A stretch of 37,365 bases of DNA, taken from Candidatus Nomurabacteria bacterium (GTDB lineage Bacteria > Patescibacteriota > Minisyncoccia > Phycocordibacterales > UBA9973). The notes under the pieces are model-generated. The model had not been told where the DNA came from. It ran no database searches and worked only from the letters and a program-made list of their open reading frames with translations. The stretch is from the NCBI GenBank assembly GCA_016196605.1, contig JACPXJ010000002.1:1-37365 (forward strand), read 5' to 3'. Both the position numbers and the translations under genes were made by a program. Position 1 is the stretch's first letter, and the number at the start of each line of letters is the position of its first letter. Positions 7,954 to 17,094 of this stretch are shown here, piece after piece.

Positions 7954-8913
7954 ATGAAATCTTATGAGTTCCACAAAAACCCAGATAAAGAATATCTGTC
8001 CTTGATGCAGCACATTATAGATAATGGAGTTGAAAGAAAAGAGAGAACTGGCATAGGCACAAAAAGTGTCTTTGGACATCAGATGCGTTTCGATCTTTCT
8101 CTTGGCTTCCCTCTCTTAACTACTAAGAAAGTTTTCATCAAGGCTATAATCCATGAGCTTTTGTGGTTTTTGACTGGCGACACTAATATCAAATACCTGG
8201 TAAGAAATGACGTAAAAATATGGAATGAGTGGGCCTTTCAAGTTTATTTAGAAAAAAATAAGCTGGATAAAAAATTAGCGCGTTACTCCAAAGAATGGGA
8301 AGAAAAATTGAACTGGTTTGTTGAACAAATCAAAACTGATGATAAGTTTGCAGATGACTGGGGAGAACTTGGACCCATTTACGGCAAGCAATGGAGAAAA
8401 TGGGAGACCCCGAAAGGAAAGACCATCGATCAAATCCAAAATGTAATTGATATGCTAAAAAATGACCCATCTTCTCGTCGGATTATAGTAAGCGGATGGA
8501 ATGTGGGGGAGATTTTCGATCTTATCCATGATCACAACCATGCTCCGCCCCCATGTCATTCACTTTTTCAATTTCATGTTCTTGATGGGAAATTGTCATG
8601 CCAGCTCTATCAGAGAAGCGCAGATTTTTTCTTGGGTGTTCCATTCAATATAGCTTCCTATGCTCTACTCACGATGATGATAGCGCAAGTAACAGGATAC
8701 AAACTGGGTCATTTTGTATGGACAGGAGGAGATATCCACTTATACTTAAATCATTTGGAACAAGCCAAAGAACAGATATCACGCGAGCCTAAAAATTCAC
8801 CGAAAATGAAAATAAATGCGGACGTAAAAAATATATTCGATTTTAAATTTGAAGATTTTATATTAGAAAACTACGCTCCGCATCCTTCTATAAAAGCATC
8901 CATAGCAGTTTAA
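7954..8913 (+). CDS. thyA: Thymidylate synthase
   Basis: [60 protein letters not shown]. Confidence 0.98.
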   Translation: MKSYEFHKNPDKEYLSLMQHIIDNGVERKERTGIGTKSVFGHQMRFDLSLGFPLLTTKKVFIKAIIHELLWFLTGDTNIKYLVRNDVKIWNEWAFQVYLEKNKLDKKLARYSKEWEEKLNWFVEQIKTDDKFADDWGELGPIYGKQWRKWETPKGKTIDQIQNVIDMLKNDPSSRRIIVSGWNVGEIFDLIHDHNHAPPPCHSLFQFHVLDGKLSCQLYQRSADFFLGVPFNIASYALLTMMIAQVTGYKLGHFVWTGGDIHLYLNHLEQAKEQISREPKNSPKMKINADVKNIFDFKFEDFILENYAPHPSIKASIAV

Positions 8914-8917
8914 CAAC

Positions 8918-9415
8918 ATGATTACCTTAATCGCAGCCATTGGAAAAAATAATGAATTAGGGAAAAGCAATGATCTTGTTTGGAAACTGCCGGCGGACCA
9001 GAAACATTTTCGAGAAAGGACGACGGGACACACAATGATCATGGGTAGAAAAACTTTTGAGTCGCTGGGTCAGATTCTTCCCAACAGAAGACATATTGTA
9101 ATAACAAGAGATAAAAATTATTCCACCCGTGGCGTAGATGTAGCACATTCTCTAGAAGAAGCTGTAAAACGAGCAAGGACTCCCCTTGCTCAAGATGAGG
9201 AAATATTTATCATTGGCGGGGCAGAAATATTCAATCAAGCGATGGATACAGCAGACAGATTAGACATTACTCATATCGATGGAGAAGATAGAAATGCTGA
9301 CACTTTCTTCCCCGAAATTATTCCAATAGTCTGGAACGAGATATCACATGAAGAACATCAAAAAGACGAGAAAAATCCTTTTAATTATACTTTCTCTGTA
9401 TACGAAAGAATATAG
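8918..9415 (+). CDS. folA: Dihydrofolate reductase
   Basis: MITLIAAIGKNNELGKSNDLVWKLPADQKHFRERTTGHTMIMGRKTFESLG. Confidence 0.97.
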   Translation: MITLIAAIGKNNELGKSNDLVWKLPADQKHFRERTTGHTMIMGRKTFESLGQILPNRRHIVITRDKNYSTRGVDVAHSLEEAVKRARTPLAQDEEIFIIGGAEIFNQAMDTADRLDITHIDGEDRNADTFFPEIIPIVWNEISHEEHQKDEKNPFNYTFSVYERI

Positions 9416-9448
9416 TTTACTATACTGACGGTCGTCAGTTTAGTAAAC
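9415..9448. repeat. 34-bp palindrome spanning the folA stop, between convergent genes
   Basis: GTTTACTATACTGAC-GGTC-GTCAGTTTAGTAAAC, 15-bp arms with one mismatch. Confidence 0.75.
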
Positions 9449-9455
9449 AATCCTT

Positions 9456-9782
9456 TTAAGGATCTTCCGATGTTTTGATGCGGATAAAAATATCCTTGCC
9501 ATCCGGAGATTTTTCTTTTTTATATTTTCTTTTCCTGTTTTTTTCTACTTTTGACATAAGTTCCTTTTCTAGATCAAATCCAAGATTGTGAGACATGCCG
9601 AGCAAAAAAATCATCACATCAGCAAATTCTTCCGCAATACCATCTTGTCCTCTGTCGTATTTTGAAAATGCTTCGGACAGCTCTTCAAAAGCGCGGCAAA
9701 AATCCCTCGTTACGTCATTGCCAAAACCCTTTTCCTTTCTATTGTCCATTATGGACTTCTGAAGTTGCTTAAAATCAAGCAT
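9456..9782 (-). CDS. MazG-like nucleotide pyrophosphohydrolase
   Basis: EELSEAFSKYDRGQDGIAEEFADVMIFLLGMSHNLGFDLEKELMSKVEKNRKRKY. Confidence 0.85.
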   Translation of the reverse strand: MLDFKQLQKSIMDNRKEKGFGNDVTRDFCRAFEELSEAFSKYDRGQDGIAEEFADVMIFLLGMSHNLGFDLEKELMSKVEKNRKRKYKKEKSPDGKDIFIRIKTSEDP

Positions 9783-9785
9783 AAA

Positions 9786-10292
9786 TTATTGTCTGTCGTA
9801 TTTCTCGACTTGCTTATTTATAATTTCCAGCTTCATTCCGGCTTGTTTAAAAATTTCCTTGCTTCGCTTGGATGAGTGATAATCCTTGAGTGCAACTACT
9901 CTCACAATACCAGCATTGATTATGCTCTGGCTGCATTTATAACATGTAACCATTTTACAATATATAGTGGCACCCAAAACAGGAACACCGACTCTGGCAG
10001 CATTATTGATTGCATTCTGTTCCGCATGCGCAGTCCGAACACAATGTTGCGAGATTGTCCCATCCTCATTAGTCACAGTCTGCATCTCGTGACCGGCCTC
10101 ATCGCAGTCCGGCAGTCCAACCGGGGCGCCCACATATCCTGTCGCAAGAATTCTTTTGTCCTTAACAATAACTGATCCAGACCGTCCCCTGTCACAGGTC
10201 CCCCTTGACCCGATAAGTTCAATCATCTGCAGGAAGTATTCGTCCCACGAAGGCTTCTTGTGTTTTCCCAGTTTTGAAACAGGCTTATGCAT
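9786..10292 (-). CDS. dCMP deaminase family protein
   Basis: HAEQNAINNAARVGVPVLGATIYCKMVTCYKCSQSIINAGI. Confidence 0.92.
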   Translation of the reverse strand: MHKPVSKLGKHKKPSWDEYFLQMIELIGSRGTCDRGRSGSVIVKDKRILATGYVGAPVGLPDCDEAGHEMQTVTNEDGTISQHCVRTAHAEQNAINNAARVGVPVLGATIYCKMVTCYKCSQSIINAGIVRVVALKDYHSSKRSKEIFKQAGMKLEIINKQVEKYDRQ

Positions 10293-10311
10293 CTCTATTA
10301 ATATAACTTAA

Positions 10312-11376
10312 TTAATCTTTCTTTCCAAGAGCTTTGATAATTTTTAGATACATATCCTCCACAATCTTTCTTTGAGCTTTACCGGTAGTCACATAATGAT
10401 CCAGCCCGGGAGCGGCGTTTATTTCGATAATGTAATAACTACAGTCTTTAACATTTTTCGTGATATCCCCTTCTGTCACCATGATATCGACTCCGGCTAT
10501 TCGCAATCCCATATCCTTGGTTAAATTTATAGCAATCTTTCTGAAGCTCGGATGAATAATATTCGTAACGTCTTTAGCGTCGCCACCAGTAGAAAGATTG
10601 GCATTATCAAGCAAAAAAATTTGCTCGCCCTTCTCTAAAATACTCTTAAAAGTAAGCCCTGTTCTCTTTAATTTTAATTTGGTTCTCCTGTCATCAAAGT
10701 CAATTTTGGTATCCCGTCTTTCCTTCTCGAATTTTTCTTGCTTCTGTTTTAAAAGTGTAAAAATGGAATGCTTCCCATCTCCGGTCACCGAAAGAGGAAT
10801 GCGCTCATAAGCGGAAATTATTTTTCTATCCAAAACAACGATCCGATAATCGTGCCCCGGCAAATATCTTTCAATGATGGCAATTTTATCTATTTCAAAA
10901 ACTGATCGGGCGGCAGAAATTAACTCACTTTGGTTCTGCGCCAGAGAAACTTCCACACCCTGGCTTTGGCTATTTGGCTTTACAATCAAGGGGTAACCTA
11001 ATTTTTTTGCATATTTTATACCAGCGCCAATTTTTCGATCACTTCCTATTGCCTTGGCCCACGAATTTCTGAAAAAAGTCTTACCTTCGGCCACGGGGTA
11101 TCCGCGATGCCGCATGAAAAATTTCGCATAGTCTTTGTCTTTGGCAATGTCAGCTGAACCAACATGATTTAAGTCTAAAGTATAATAGCGCAGTGATCTC
11201 ACTACCCCATTTTTATAAATTATTTGCGCCGCAATCCCCCATTCCGGCTCGATGATGACCTTCGCGCCAATTTTTGGGGCAAGCTTTTTAACTAGTTTCG
11301 TCAAATATGGAAATTTATTTCCGCCTCTTCGGCGGATCGCCGTTGAGGCGATTTTATCTCTTATTTTTCTTTGCAT
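10312..11376 (-). CDS. ATP-grasp ligase, cyanophycin-synthetase/RimK-like
   Basis: KKLGYPLIVKPNSQSQGVEVSLA, IIERYLPGHDYRIVVLDRKIISAYERIPLSVTGDGKHSI, YIIEINAAPGLDHY. Confidence 0.8.
   Translation of the reverse strand: MQRKIRDKIASTAIRRRGGNKFPYLTKLVKKLAPKIGAKVIIEPEWGIAAQIIYKNGVVRSLRYYTLDLNHVGSADIAKDKDYAKFFMRHRGYPVAEGKTFFRNSWAKAIGSDRKIGAGIKYAKKLGYPLIVKPNSQSQGVEVSLAQNQSELISAARSVFEIDKIAIIERYLPGHDYRIVVLDRKIISAYERIPLSVTGDGKHSIFTLLKQKQEKFEKERRDTKIDFDDRRTKLKLKRTGLTFKSILEKGEQIFLLDNANLSTGGDAKDVTNIIHPSFRKIAINLTKDMGLRIAGVDIMVTEGDITKNVKDCSYYIIEINAAPGLDHYVTTGKAQRKIVEDMYLKIIKALGKKD
11325..11357. repeat. Related double mini-hairpin at the start of the ATP-grasp ORF
   Basis: CCGCCTCTTCGGCGGATCGCCGTTGAGGCG, encodes IASTAIRRRGG. 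Confidence 0.75.
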
Positions 11377-12088
11377 ATTTTTTTATATTTGCAAAAAGCG
11401 GTCCATACATGTCTTTTTTTTGATCAACAGATATTTCACCTCGTTTTGTCTTATCAGTAAAAACAACCGGCGCATCATAAATTATAGCAAGAGGTGTTTG
11501 TTCTTTTCCTTCACCCATAGTAAGCACTGCCGTAGCTGCCAAACTATCAGCCACATTAGTCTTGGACATTTTTAGAATCCTGCCGAAAATATCTTTCTTG
11601 CCTATGTAGTTTCGGACGCCTCGAAAACCAGCATAACCAACAGCCATGCCTACGGCACCGTTTCGGAGAGGCATAAATCCTGAGTCAGTTATTAAAACTC
11701 CTAAATTTCTTAAACGGAATTTTCTCATGAGCTTTTTCCTTAAAGTTTCCGCGCTTTTGTAACTATCTTTAGGGAGGCATGTTAATTTGCCGTTTCCGTT
11801 TGATTCGTCCACACCTGCAAACGCCATAACTATGTTATTTTTTATGGTAAATAAGATGTTGTTTTCAAGAATAAAATCGCTTTCTGTCTTTATAAGATTT
11901 GCTCTAGTTTTCTCTCCTTTATATCCTGCTACCCTCCCTTCAGAAAGGGAGACTATTTTAGAAGTTACAACCAAGATAGAATTTTCTCTTATTATTTTGA
12001 CGTATTTTAAAACAAAAGAAAATAAATCCTCATGTTCGCGGAATATTTTAGTTTTGATTGATTTGACTTGCATCCCGTTAGAAATCAC
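11354..12088 (-). CDS. Coenzyme F420-0:L-glutamate ligase-like (CofE-like) protein
   Basis: VVTSKIVSLSEGRV..., VLITDSGFMPLRNGAVGMAVGYAGFRGVRNYIGKKDIFGR, DSLAATAVLTMGEGKEQTPLAII; overlaps the ATP-grasp gene. Confidence 0.75.
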   Translation of the reverse strand: MISNGMQVKSIKTKIFREHEDLFSFVLKYVKIIRENSILVVTSKIVSLSEGRVAGYKGEKTRANLIKTESDFILENNILFTIKNNIVMAFAGVDESNGNGKLTCLPKDSYKSAETLRKKLMRKFRLRNLGVLITDSGFMPLRNGAVGMAVGYAGFRGVRNYIGKKDIFGRILKMSKTNVADSLAATAVLTMGEGKEQTPLAIIYDAPVVFTDKTKRGEISVDQKKDMYGPLFANIKKYAKKNKR

Positions 12089-12154
12089 ATCAGATACATT
12101 TTTTGATAATTTTGATAATTGCGAAGAGAAGTAAGAAAATTTCTAACGGGATGC
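12070..12154. repeat. 16-bp inverted repeat spanning a gene junction
   Basis: GCATCCCGTTAGAAAT (12070-12085) and ATTTCTAACGGGATGC (12139-12154), perfect reverse complements. Confidence 0.85.
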
Positions 12155-12793
12155 ATTACCTTTGCCTTTAAGGAGATAAATTCCAAGATATGAAAGCGGA
12201 GTATAGGCAAAACCCATCGCTACTTTAAAAAGCCACCACGGAATGATGATAGAAATTATGGTTGGGATTGAATAAACCCCCACAAAAGCAATCGACATGA
12301 AAATCACCGTGTCCAAGAACTGGGACCAGATATTGGATAGATTGGATCTAAGCCAGAATTTCTTTTCTCCGATTCTTTTCTTGAAAAAGAAAAATGAAAT
12401 GACATCCTGATATTCAGCGATAACAAAAGCTACCAGCGAAGCAATAGAAAAACGAGCAGATAATCCAAAAACTTGTTCATACCCCTCTTTTGCCCAAAGA
12501 CTTTTTTCCGCCCACGGCAACACCGCAGAAATAAGGGAGTAAAGAAGAAATAAAGCAATAGAGATGATTCCGGCCAGCACGAAATTCTTCGCCATTTTTT
12601 TTCCGTACACTTCTCCGATAACATCCGTCATGATGAAAACTATCGGAAAAGAAAAGACGGCAACCGAAAGATTCGTCTCAAAGAGAAAAGGCATCAGCTT
12701 TATCCCGAGAGTGTTCGCTGCAAAAAGAGAAGTGATATACAGAGTGAGACAAATCAGAATTTTTTTATAATCTCTCTCTGTAAGTGTCTGCAT
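12143..12793 (-). CDS. Queuosine precursor transporter (YhhQ/VUT family)
   Basis: Six-TM protein with FPIVFIMTDVIGEVYGKKMAKNFV and AEYQDVISFFFFKKRIGEKKFWLRSNLSNIWSQFLDTVIFMSIAF. Confidence 0.88.
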   Translation of the reverse strand: MQTLTERDYKKILICLTLYITSLFAANTLGIKLMPFLFETNLSVAVFSFPIVFIMTDVIGEVYGKKMAKNFVLAGIISIALFLLYSLISAVLPWAEKSLWAKEGYEQVFGLSARFSIASLVAFVIAEYQDVISFFFFKKRIGEKKFWLRSNLSNIWSQFLDTVIFMSIAFVGVYSIPTIISIIIPWWLFKVAMGFAYTPLSYLGIYLLKGKGNASR

Positions 12794-12794
12794 A

Positions 12795-13217
12795 CTATTT
12801 TACCTCAATGCCCATCGAACGAGCAGAGCCGGCAATGATATTGATAGCGCCTTCGTCGTCTTTAGAATTCAAATCCGGCATCTTTTTCTTGGCGATTTCA
12901 AGAGCTTGCGCGCGAGTAATTTTCCCAGCTTTTGTAGCGACATTTTTTCCGGAACCCTTTTCTACTCCGGCCGCTTTGAGAATAAGGCCTGAAACCGGAG
13001 GCGTTTTAATGATAAAATCATAAGTGCGGTCGTCATAGACAGTGATGGAAACTCCGACTTTTTCCCCTGCCATCTTTGCTGTGGCAGCATTGAATTTAGT
13101 CACGAAGTCTCCGATGTTAATTCCGGCTTGACCAAGCGCTGGTCCTAGTGGCGGCGCGGGAGTGGCCTTTGCGGCTTGAATTTGTAGCTTTATTTTTTTA
13201 GTAATTTTTTTAGCCAT
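12795..13217 (-). CDS. rplK: 50S ribosomal protein L11
   Basis: [39 protein letters not shown]. Confidence 0.98.
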   Translation of the reverse strand: MAKKITKKIKLQIQAAKATPAPPLGPALGQAGINIGDFVTKFNAATAKMAGEKVGVSITVYDDRTYDFIIKTPPVSGLILKAAGVEKGSGKNVATKAGKITRAQALEIAKKKMPDLNSKDDEGAINIIAGSARSMGIEVK

Positions 13218-13231
13218 TTGTGTAGATTAGC

Positions 13232-13777
13232 TTAAATTTTGCGGACTTGCAAGAAATCCAGCTCGACCGGTGTCTCGCGACCGAACATGGAAACAAGCAC
13301 TTTGATCTTGCCGCGTTCCTGATCAATAGAGTTAACTTTTCCCTCGAGATCCTTAAATGGACCATCAGTGATCAAGATACTTTCTCCTACCACCATGTCG
13401 ATATTATGTTTAGCTGTACCAGCGTCCATTTTCTTGAAAAGGAATTCAACCTCGTCAGACTTTAAAGGTACAGGATTGACCCCGGCGCCGACGAAGCCGG
13501 TCACTCTGGGAGTGTTGCGCACTACGTACCAAGAATCATCGGTCACGATCATATCTACCAAGACGTAGCCGGGGTAAATCTTCTCTTCCACCTCTACTCT
13601 TTTTCCTCCTTTAATTTTGATTTTCTTCTCGATCGGCACAATGACGTTGAAAATTTTATCGTTCATGCCGAGCGAATCAATACGCTGTTTCAAATTGCGC
13701 AGAACGACATTTTCGTATCCGGCATATGTATGGATAGCATACCAATTTCTAGCTCCCTGACTCTCCTGTTTAGACAT
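13232..13777 (-). CDS. nusG: Transcription termination/antitermination protein NusG
   Basis: NWYAIHTYAGYENVVLRNLKQRI...VVRNTPRVTGFVG...ITDGPFKDLEGKV. Confidence 0.97.
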   Translation of the reverse strand: MSKQESQGARNWYAIHTYAGYENVVLRNLKQRIDSLGMNDKIFNVIVPIEKKIKIKGGKRVEVEEKIYPGYVLVDMIVTDDSWYVVRNTPRVTGFVGAGVNPVPLKSDEVEFLFKKMDAGTAKHNIDMVVGESILITDGPFKDLEGKVNSIDQERGKIKVLVSMFGRETPVELDFLQVRKI

Positions 13778-13800
13778 TGTATGTAAATTATTAATTACGG

Positions 13801-13830
13801 ATTACGAATTTCAAATTGTTAATTCGTAAT
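13801..13830. repeat. Inverted repeat ATTACGAATT...AATTCGTAAT between nusG and secE
   Basis: 10-bp perfect arms, 10-nt loop; the ATTCGTAAT motif recurs at 32664-32679. Confidence 0.6.
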
Positions 13831-13832
13831 TT

Positions 13833-14015
13833 TTAATTGATAATTCGTTCCAGACCTCTCGAGAAAATAAAATCGAAAATACCTAAGTAATATGCCACTA
13901 TTACAGACAAAATGATAACAATTAAAGTATAGTAAAAAGTCTGGCTTTTGTTCGGCCAAATCACATGCTTTAATTCCGTCCTGGTTTCTTTTAAATATTC
14001 AGTGATTTTTGACAT
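13833..14015 (-). CDS. secE: Preprotein translocase subunit SecE
   Basis: YLKETRTELKHVIWPNKSQTFYYTLIVIILSVIVAYYLGIFDFIFSRGL, upstream of nusG. Confidence 0.93.
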   Translation of the reverse strand: MSKITEYLKETRTELKHVIWPNKSQTFYYTLIVIILSVIVAYYLGIFDFIFSRGLERIIN

Positions 14016-14115
14016 GGTTATAAAAATATAGTCGCTTACGCTCCTTATTTTTTATAAGAAAGCCCCTCGCAGGGCTCTTTTGAGACTACTCTTTTTCTAA
14101 AAAAAGTCAACAGAA

Positions 14116-14970
14116 TTACCTTATCTCATAAGTTATGGTCACATCCGAGCTGATAGTGTTCTCGCCCTTTGGAAGCTCGGCCGGAGCGGGAGCAGAACCT
14201 GCGCCCATCATGGAATCCTTGGCGTAATAAATAGGTCCCCCATAACCGCCGTCTTCGCTGAAGTTTGCTATCCTGCCCAATTTTACCCCCAAGTCCTTTG
14301 CCAGTGTTTCCGCCTTTTCTCTTGCATCTTCAATTGCCTTCTTTCTGGCCTCTGCTTTGAGAGCGTCTTCGTCATCTATTGCAAAATTGGGGCCGCTTAA
14401 ATTGGAAACGCCAGTCGCGCCGAGCCCCTGCATGATCGCGCTTGCATCATCCGTATTGCGGATTTTCACTGTAATGCTTTCGCTTGCGGTATAGCCAGTA
14501 ATTGTCTGCTTGCCGGGAGGGCAATAATACGGAGACGGCATGCTTGACTCGACTCCGGACCCGGACGATCCTAGCGGGATCGGCGGACATATGGCCTCTC
14601 TGTATTCATATTTTGGATAAAAGGAAGCATCGGACGTCTTGATGTCTTTGTCAGCCACGCCCTTGGCTTTTAACAAATCCAGCGCCTTTTTTTCAATAAC
14701 AGCCACTGCTTCCTGAGCATCTTTGACCGTTTTTGCATCTTTGCTTATAGTAAAATATACGCTTGCGATATCAGGAATGGCGGTAACTTCTCCATGTCCG
14801 GACAAAGTGATGGTATTCGCGTTCGAACTGCCCATCATGCCATAAGACCGGAATTCGGCCAACAATTTTACGGCAAAAAACAAAGAAAGCACCACTAAAA
14901 AGGCGAACAAGGCCTTGCACAAATTCTTTAAATATTGGCTCGGTATTTCCATCTTTTCATTATACTTCAA
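14116..14970 (-). CDS. SIMPL domain (DUF541) protein
   Basis: N-terminal TM, ITLSGHGEVTAIPDIASVYFTISKDAKTVKDAQEAV, KKAIEDAREKAETLAKDLGVKLGRI. Confidence 0.88.
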   Translation of the reverse strand: MKYNEKMEIPSQYLKNLCKALFAFLVVLSLFFAVKLLAEFRSYGMMGSSNANTITLSGHGEVTAIPDIASVYFTISKDAKTVKDAQEAVAVIEKKALDLLKAKGVADKDIKTSDASFYPKYEYREAICPPIPLGSSGSGVESSMPSPYYCPPGKQTITGYTASESITVKIRNTDDASAIMQGLGATGVSNLSGPNFAIDDEDALKAEARKKAIEDAREKAETLAKDLGVKLGRIANFSEDGGYGGPIYYAKDSMMGAGSAPAPAELPKGENTISSDVTITYEIR

Positions 14971-14977
14971 GATTTTG

Positions 14978-16045
14978 CTAAATCAAGTTTACTTCCAGAA
15001 TAAGCTCAATGTTAAACTTTTCTTTTACATCTGCAATAATTTTATTGGCCAAAGAGAGTATTTCTTCGCCAGTCGCTCCGCCATAATTTATCAGAACAAG
15101 CGCCTGCTTGTCATGCACACCCACATTGCCTGTTTTCTTCCCTTTCCATCCAGTTTGCTCGATAAGCCAGGCAACAGGAATTTTCACAAAAACGGAAGCC
15201 TTGCTTCCGTTTTCTTCATCATCCTTGAAATAAGGCATATCGGGATAATTTTTTAATAATTCCCTCAATTTTTCCTGATCTACAAAAACATTTTTAAAAA
15301 AACTGCCAGCATTGGGAATTATCGCCGGATCGGGAAGCTTGGTACGGCGAATATGTGAGACTGCAGAACTTACATCTTTCGAACTCTTAATTGCAATCTC
15401 ATTCTTTTCTAAATACTCCCGCAGAACTTTATAACTAAGGTTCTTCCGCTCAATTTTGCTCAATTTTAAAGTTATGGCGGAAATAAAATACTTATCCTTT
15501 AGTTCATTTTTGAAAATACTGTCGCGATAGCCAAAATTGCATTCTTCACTCCTGAAAATTCTTTTCTCTCCATTCTCTATGTTGTATGCTTCCACGTTTT
15601 CGAGCACATCTTTGAGTTCCGCTCCATACGCCCCGATATTCTGCATCGGCGCGGCGCCGACTGTTCCCGGAATGAGCGAAAGATTTTCGATGCCCCAGAG
15701 TCCGCGCTCTACGGCAAAATTAACCAGGTCGTGCCAGATCTCCCCTCCCATGCACCTTATTAAAATACTTTCGGGATCCTCATCAAGAATCTTTATACCC
15801 TTTAACTTATTCAAAATAACCAGACCGTCAAAGTCTTTGGTAAACAAAACATTGCTCCCTCCGCCTAAAAATAACTTTGGGATATTTTTTCCGCCATAGG
15901 CGGATCCGCCTCGGGCGGAGAATTCTTCCATGCCAAAAAGCTCTTTTAAATCATGCTCGTTCTCTATTTCAACAAAAAATTTCGCCTTTGCAGATATGCT
16001 AAAAGTATTTAGTTTAGACAGATTGTAATCATATTTAATTTTCAT
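14978..16045 (-). CDS. murB: UDP-N-acetylenolpyruvoylglucosamine reductase with two palindrome-encoded segments
   Basis: LFLGGGSNVLF, SLIPGTVGAAPMQNIGAYG, EECNFGYRDSIFK, NAGSFFKN, AWLIEQTGWKG; extra SARGGSAYGGK and ENGSKASVF segments. Confidence 0.96.
   Translation of the reverse strand: MKIKYDYNLSKLNTFSISAKAKFFVEIENEHDLKELFGMEEFSARGGSAYGGKNIPKLFLGGGSNVLFTKDFDGLVILNKLKGIKILDEDPESILIRCMGGEIWHDLVNFAVERGLWGIENLSLIPGTVGAAPMQNIGAYGAELKDVLENVEAYNIENGEKRIFRSEECNFGYRDSIFKNELKDKYFISAITLKLSKIERKNLSYKVLREYLEKNEIAIKSSKDVSSAVSHIRRTKLPDPAIIPNAGSFFKNVFVDQEKLRELLKNYPDMPYFKDDEENGSKASVFVKIPVAWLIEQTGWKGKKTGNVGVHDKQALVLINYGGATGEEILSLANKIIADVKEKFNIELILEVNLI
15189..15213. repeat. 25-bp palindrome within murB
   Basis: AAAACGGAAGC-CTT-GCTTCCGTTTT, 11-bp arms, encodes ENGSKASVF. 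Confidence 0.9.
15889..15921. repeat. Double mini-hairpin CCGCC..GGCGGATCCGCC..GGCGG within murB
   Basis: CCGCCATAGGCGGATCCGCCTCGGGCGG, encodes SARGGSAYGG. Confidence 0.85.
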
Positions 16046-16050
16046 TACAT

Positions 16051-17094
16051 TTATATCCTATCATATAATTCTCTCCTAATTTTTCCAGCTAATTTGTAAC
16101 TATTCCCATGTGAAATCAACCCTAGATAAGATTGGACTGTTTCCTGCTTTGGATTATTCCTTAAATTTTTCAACATTCGGTTCTTGGTAGTCGTCCGTAA
16201 AACTCGATGCTTTGGAAAATGCACCCAGCCGAGGAAATCAAGGCCGGAAGCAAAAGTTTTAATAAAAACTTTGTCGGGATGAAGTTGTAGCTTAAGTTTG
16301 TGTTCAAAAAAATCAGAAATTTTAGGGAGCAAATTTTCAAGATAATTTTTACTATCGCTTAGTATCGCAAAATCATCCGCATACCTGATATAATATTTTA
16401 CTTTCAATTCTCTTTTCATAAACTGATCAAATTCGTTCATGTAAATATTTACCAGAAGCTGGGAAGTTAAATTCCCTAACGGCAACCCCTTGCATATATC
16501 AGCCCCGCCGACGCTAAAGCTTTGGCGGGCAGGCATGGCGTAGGTATGCTTTGAATTGAAACTATCTATCACCTGTGAAAGCAGCCAGAGAACATCTTTG
16601 TCAAAGAGACACTTTGACAATATCGATTTCAAAATACTGTGGTCAATGCTCGCAAAGAATTTCCGAATATCGCATTTGAGCACCCAGCAGGTTTTGGTGT
16701 TGTTTTTTGAGACTTTTCTAGAGAAATCGCGAAATCTACTTATGGCTTTATGCGTTCCTTTGTTTATCCGGCAGGAATATGAGTCGTGAATGAATTTGGA
16801 ATCGAAATACGGATAAAGCTCTTGGTAAATTAAATGGTGAAGCAATCTATCTCTGACTAGTGCCTTATGTATCTGCCTCGGTTTCGGATCGGAAATATTA
16901 AAAGCATGATAACCGCCATGCGTGTAAGTTTTATTTTTCAAATCATTTTGTAGAGACAGAATATTATCCATCAGGTGCAGCTGAAATTCTTGAACGTCTT
17001 TTCTATTTCTTTTGTCGCGTAAAAATTCCTGCCAAGCTTTAAGCAGATTTTCTATGGTTATGATATTATCATATGTATGAACAAATCTTTTCAT
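16051..17094 (-). CDS. DGR reverse transcriptase
   Basis: LVRDRLLHHLIYQELYPYFDSKFIHDSYSCRINKGTHKAI, WVLKCDIRKFFASIDH, GLPLGNLTSQLLVNIYMNEFDQF, YIRYADDFAIL, GLDFLGW; about 350 aa without maturase or endonuclease domain. Confidence 0.95.
   Translation of the reverse strand: MKRFVHTYDNIITIENLLKAWQEFLRDKRNRKDVQEFQLHLMDNILSLQNDLKNKTYTHGGYHAFNISDPKPRQIHKALVRDRLLHHLIYQELYPYFDSKFIHDSYSCRINKGTHKAISRFRDFSRKVSKNNTKTCWVLKCDIRKFFASIDHSILKSILSKCLFDKDVLWLLSQVIDSFNSKHTYAMPARQSFSVGGADICKGLPLGNLTSQLLVNIYMNEFDQFMKRELKVKYYIRYADDFAILSDSKNYLENLLPKISDFFEHKLKLQLHPDKVFIKTFASGLDFLGWVHFPKHRVLRTTTKNRMLKNLRNNPKQETVQSYLGLISHGNSYKLAGKIRRELYDRI

Noticed and set aside
16051-17094. Group II intron maturase or retron RT
   Set aside because: No maturase X or endonuclease domain, no intron ends seen, and the LPLGNLTSQ motif plus TR/VR pair fit a DGR better.
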